DNA of 8,097 nucleotides from Methanobacteriota archaeon (GTDB lineage Archaea; Thermoplasmatota; DTKX01; GCA-020343715), in assembly GCA_030597775.1 (NCBI GenBank), contig JAUVRF010000066.1:1-8097 (forward strand), given 5' to 3'. A model generated the notes under the pieces. The model was given only the letters and a program-made list of their open reading frames with translations. It did no database searches and was not told the origin of the DNA. The position numbers and the translations under genes were made by a program. The stretch's first letter is position 1, and each line of letters opens with the position of its first letter. This document shows positions 5,578-8,097 of this stretch, one piece after another.

Positions 5578-6453
5578 CTAGTCCTCACGATCCCTTTTCC
5601 CGGCAGCCTTGGTGCCGGCCCTCATCCTCATGAGGACGCTCAGGACCCAGGCGACGCACACAAGGACGATCACGAGCAGTGCCCACTTCCAGGCATGGCT
5701 CTCGACGGTGAGGGTGAAGGTCTCCGAGTCCGTGTTCCCCGCGGCGTCCTCCACGGTGAGCGTGACCTCGTACTCTCCCGCCACCTCGAATTCGAAGGTC
5801 GGGGCGGGGCCGTCCAGGGAGACCGTCCGGCCATCGTACTCGAAGGTCCAGGTGTACTTGACGATGCCCACGTTGTCGGTGGAGCCGATGGCATTCCACC
5901 CGGCCGTCTCGCCCTTCACGATCAACGTGCTCCCGATGTCCATGCCGGCGATCGGTGCCTCTGTGTCCCGGATGGTCAGTTCGAAGGTCGAAGCGGCGGA
6001 GTTGTCGGCCGCATCCCACACCCTCAAGGTGACATCGATGACGCCGGGTCTGGTGAAGGTGTACGACGCGGTCACGCCCTCCAGGGTCACCCCCTCAATG
6101 TCGTGAACGAAGGTCCATTCGTACCTGACGATGCCCACGTTGTCGCTGGAGGCCGAGCCGTCCAGTAGGACGACCGTGTTCTGGTCCTCGGCCCTGTCGG
6201 GCCCCGGATCGGGAACGGGAGCCGTGGTGTCGAGCACCGAGATCACATTGTGTTCGAGGGCGGTGCGGCCCGCTCCGTCCTCCTCGGTCGTTCCCGGGTC
6301 GAGGGGACCATCACTTGCCAGCGGTTCCAAGGGACCGATATCCGTGGCACTGGAAACGGGTCCGGCATATACGCTCACGGCTCCCAGGCACGGAAGCAGG
6401 AGAGCGACTGCCATCACCATCGTGGCCAGCTTCTGTCTGCGCATGTGGACCAA
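5578..6453 (-). CDS. Two-PKD-domain membrane-anchored exported protein
   Basis: Small surface protein of unknown role. From TTG 6453 it has 291 residues: a basic start (HMRRQK) and hydrophobic signal segment (to about residue 30), a low-complexity acidic-proline linker (about 32-75), PKD domain 1 (about 76-162), PKD domain 2 (about 163-251), a membrane helix (about 255-274) and a 17-residue charged cytoplasmic tail ending in RDRED. Each PKD domain holds a copy of DNVGIV(R/K)Y.WTF. The frame is open up to an ATG at 6498, but that would put 18 mostly charged residues before the signal and lie upstream of the likely transcript start. TTG 6453 has GAGG (6464-6461) seven bases upstream; ATG 6444, nine bases further on, is the main alternative. 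No enzyme motif is seen; binding or adhesion is the family-based guess. Confidence 0.85.
   Translation of the reverse strand: MVHMRRQKLATMVMAVALLLPCLGAVSVYAGPVSSATDIGPLEPLASDGPLDPGTTEEDGAGRTALEHNVISVLDTTAPVPDPGPDRAEDQNTVVLLDGSASSDNVGIVRYEWTFVHDIEGVTLEGVTASYTFTRPGVIDVTLRVWDAADNSAASTFELTIRDTEAPIAGMDIGSTLIVKGETAGWNAIGSTDNVGIVKYTWTFEYDGRTVSLDGPAPTFEFEVAGEYEVTLTVEDAAGNTDSETFTLTVESHAWKWALLVIVLVCVAWVLSVLMRMRAGTKAAGKRDRED
5591..5601 (+). terminator. Possible T-rich terminator of pyrBI inside the convergent gene
   Basis: TCCCTTTTCCC lies about 20 bases after the pyrI stop on the plus strand and is the only T-run near the operon end. Archaeal termination often uses short T-rich stretches. It falls within the last codons of the opposing PKD gene. 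Four Ts is a weak signal. Confidence 0.25.
5841..6144 (-). repeat. Near-identical 37-base copies in the two PKD domain codings
   Basis: Bases 5841-5877 and 6108-6144 match at 33 of 37 positions and encode DNVGIVKYTWTF and DNVGIVRYEWTF in successive PKD domains of the same gene. The 267-base spacing equals 89 codons, one PKD unit. This suggests domain duplication within the gene, with the core strand kept most similar. Confidence 0.8.
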
Positions 6454-6617
6454 CCCCCATCCTCGACGGCCTCGAGCATCCTCGTGACGGCGATACATGC
6501 TCGTGACATATTGTGGACGGTGATCAAGATCGAGACCTCAGATCGAGGTAGATAGAGTTTCCCTGTAAGATGACACTTTGGGAGACCGATCCGGGATCCG
6601 GGGCCCATCCTTCCCGC
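6454..6617 (-). promoter_or_regulatory. Promoter and hairpin region before the two-PKD gene
   Basis: This gap between two co-oriented genes holds no gene. On the minus strand a TATA-like CAATATG lies at 6513-6507, predicting transcription from about 6485 and so a leader of about 30-40 bases to TTG 6453 or ATG 6444. Further upstream, ACCTC (6535-6539) and GAGGT (6545-6549) are a perfect 5-bp inverted repeat around AGATC, overlapping a direct repeat of AGATCGAG (6528-6535 and 6540-6547). This could be an operator or a small hairpin. No clear T-rich terminator follows the stop at 6618. Confidence 0.4.
6535..6549. repeat. Small inverted repeat ACCTC-AGATC-GAGGT
   Basis: Perfect 5-bp arms around a five-base centre, sitting about 25 bases upstream of the TATA-like element of the minus-strand PKD gene. 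AGATCGAG occurs twice here, 12 bases apart from start to start. The position fits a regulator-binding site, but such short repeats can arise by chance. Confidence 0.35.
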
Positions 6618-8097
6618 TCACAGCTCGTTCCCGCCCTCGCGGAGCCACTTGAGGTGGGGCCAAGCAAGCACCAGTATGATCAGCGCCATGGCCACCAGGA
6701 GCAGGACCCATGGGAGCATCGAGGGCCCCGGCTCGGGGATGACGGCGGGTTCCGGGAGGACGTTCACAGAGGTCTGGGCCTGCGCCTCGCCCTGTCGATC
6801 GTCCTCGACCAGGACCGATATCGTGAACGAACCCTCCATATCCGGTATGAACGACCACTCCCCCACAGTGGTGGCAGCGACGGGGATCCCGTTCAGGTAC
6901 CAGCTGTACAGCAGCTCGTCGCCGTCGGGGTCGGTCGCGTTGACCACCACGGTGACCTTTTCCCACACCTCCACCGTGGGAGGCGGGTCGGGACCGATGG
7001 AGAGGATGAGGGGCGCACGGTTCACATCCTCCACGGTCACCTCCCATACCACGTCGAACCCCTCTTCCGAGCGGTCCCTCACCTGGCAGGTCACCGTGTA
7101 CACGGCCGCGCTGTCGTGGTCGAAGCGGAACACGTAGGTCGCCCCCCCGTCCTCCACCTGCGACCCGTCCACGGGCACCTCGTTCAGGAACCATCCGTAC
7201 GACAGGTATCCCTCGTCCGGGTCCTCGGCCTCCACGGAGAACCTCTGGGTACCCCCCTCGGCCTCCTGCAGCGAGACGTCGGGCGAGGCGGGCGATCGAC
7301 CCAGCTGGAATGGCGGCAGGTTCACGTTGACCACGGACACGTTCCACGTGAAGGTGGAGGTGCCAGGAGGTGAACCGGAATCGCTCACCACAACGGTGAC
7401 GGTGTGCTCGCCCTCGTCGGTGTACGTGGGGGTGTACACGAAGCTGTCCCCCCGTGCCCCCACCGCCAGCAGGCCGTCAAGACGCCAGGAGTACCGCAGC
7501 GGCGCGGGACCATCGTCCTCGGCGATCACGCCCAGTCGCACGGTCTGGTTCTCCAGCGTTTCAACTTCCCGTTCCTCGGGCCAGGGGATCAGGAAGGGGG
7601 GCTCGTTCTCCAGCCCCACCGTGGAGAAGCTCCATGTGACCTCCGCGGCCAGGGGGTTCCCCGCGGCATCGGACAGGCCGACCCTCACCGTGACGATGTA
7701 GGTGGTGTTGTCAGCAAGGTCGTTCCCGGGGTCCAGCACCAGCTTGTGGTACTCCCACCGGAGGTTGCCATCGACGCCTGGCTCCACGACCAGGTTGTCC
7801 TCCAGGGGGATGGTCTCGTCCATCCGCTCGGAGAAGGTCACGGTGATGTTGGAGGAGAGGGGCACGTCATCGGAACCGTGGGCGGGGGTGACGTAGCGCA
7901 CCGTTGGAGGCTCGGTGTCCTGCTGGATGTCCGAGGAGGCGGGCTTGAGCGTCCACGAGTCCCCGGTGTCGGTGGCCCTCCCCTCCAGGTCCAGGGCGGC
8001 CTGGGTCACGGGCCACTGGAGGCTCGGGTACAGGGAGAGCAGCGGGTCTCCCGTGGTCGTGCCCTCGTAGAGCACCAGGTAGGCCTCGGCCATGAGC
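6618..8097 (-). CDS. Ig-like/PKD-like multidomain surface protein, C-terminal part
   Basis: Partial gene whose N terminus lies beyond the window: the frame stays open through the window edge, and the ATG at 8093 falls inside a continuing domain with no ribosome site visible. Counted from that ATG: an unassigned stretch (1-59), an SbsA-type Big_5 Ig domain (about 60-160) starting at PPTVRYVTP with an ITVTFSERMD strand and closing with TWSFSTV, then three related Ig/PKD/cadherin-like repeats (about 163-258, 258-357 and 358-446) joined by N-x-x-P linkers and carrying Y-S/G-W cores (YSWRLDG, YGWFLNE, YSWYLNG). A membrane helix (about 459-478) and a short charged tail follow. It lacks the RRRR ending of the plus-strand surface genes. 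The role is unknown; an extracellular stalk or adhesin is the family-based guess. The downstream two-PKD gene lies on the same strand after a gap with its own promoter-like sequence. Confidence 0.85.
   Translation of the reverse strand, partial: LMAEAYLVLYEGTTTGDPLLSLYPSLQWPVTQAALDLEGRATDTGDSWTLKPASSDIQQDTEPPTVRYVTPAHGSDDVPLSSNITVTFSERMDETIPLEDNLVVEPGVDGNLRWEYHKLVLDPGNDLADNTTYIVTVRVGLSDAAGNPLAAEVTWSFSTVGLENEPPFLIPWPEEREVETLENQTVRLGVIAEDDGPAPLRYSWRLDGLLAVGARGDSFVYTPTYTDEGEHTVTVVVSDSGSPPGTSTFTWNVSVVNVNLPPFQLGRSPASPDVSLQEAEGGTQRFSVEAEDPDEGYLSYGWFLNEVPVDGSQVEDGGATYVFRFDHDSAAVYTVTCQVRDRSEEGFDVVWEVTVEDVNRAPLILSIGPDPPPTVEVWEKVTVVVNATDPDGDELLYSWYLNGIPVAATTVGEWSFIPDMEGSFTISVLVEDDRQGEAQAQTSVNVLPEPAVIPEPGPSMLPWVLLLVAMALIILVLAWPHLKWLREGGNEL

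Noticed and set aside
6588..6599. GATCCGGGATCC as a palindromic operator
   Set aside because: The arms are imperfect around an odd centre, and it lies just after the stop of the large surface gene with no promoter beside it.
6538..7373. Long open frames in other readings over the 3' part of the large minus-strand surface gene
   Set aside because: Both are Arg/Gly/His-rich shadows of the Ig-like repeat coding and show no start signals or domains.

Overview
This is GC-rich archaeal DNA, most plausibly from the Thermoplasmatota or a related euryarchaeal lineage; no rRNA or other clear taxonomic marker is present, so the phylum is an inference. The archaeal signs are a wyosine-pathway enzyme (Taw2), an aspartate carbamoyltransferase with a separate zinc-binding regulatory chain, TATA-like promoters, GGAGG ribosome-binding sites, and large exported proteins made of PKD, CARDB and Ig-like modules anchored by a C-terminal membrane helix.

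Layout. Bases 1-572 (+) hold the 3' end of a CARDB-PKD-membrane-anchor protein. Bases 711-3077 (+) hold a second protein with the same C-terminal module, but with a thioredoxin-fold Omp28-like domain carrying a CGNC motif at its N terminus. Its stop codon shares a CTAG with the stop of the convergent taw2 gene (3074-4120, -). A 50-base divergent promoter region separates taw2 from pyrB (4171-5112, +), which overlaps pyrI (5109-5570, +) by four bases. Seven bases after pyrI ends the convergent gene for a small two-PKD membrane-anchored protein (5578-6453, -). Upstream of that, on the same strand, lies the 3' part of a larger Ig-like and PKD-like surface protein (6618-8097, -), which continues beyond the window.

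How the genes work together. pyrB and pyrI form one translationally coupled operon for the committed step of pyrimidine synthesis, and every catalytic and zinc residue I could check is present. taw2 serves modification of tRNA-Phe position 37. It appears to carry an extra N-terminal domain resembling the D1 domain of Trm5, which the short archaeal Taw2 proteins I know lack. The four surface proteins flank this housekeeping core on both sides and point towards it. Their ligands and roles cannot be read from sequence.

I see no mobile element, CRISPR array, tRNA, rRNA or obvious defence system. The most interesting items are the thioredoxin-like surface protein, the D1-Taw2 arrangement, the sorting-signal-like C-terminal tails of the two plus-strand surface proteins, and the extremely compact convergent gene ends.
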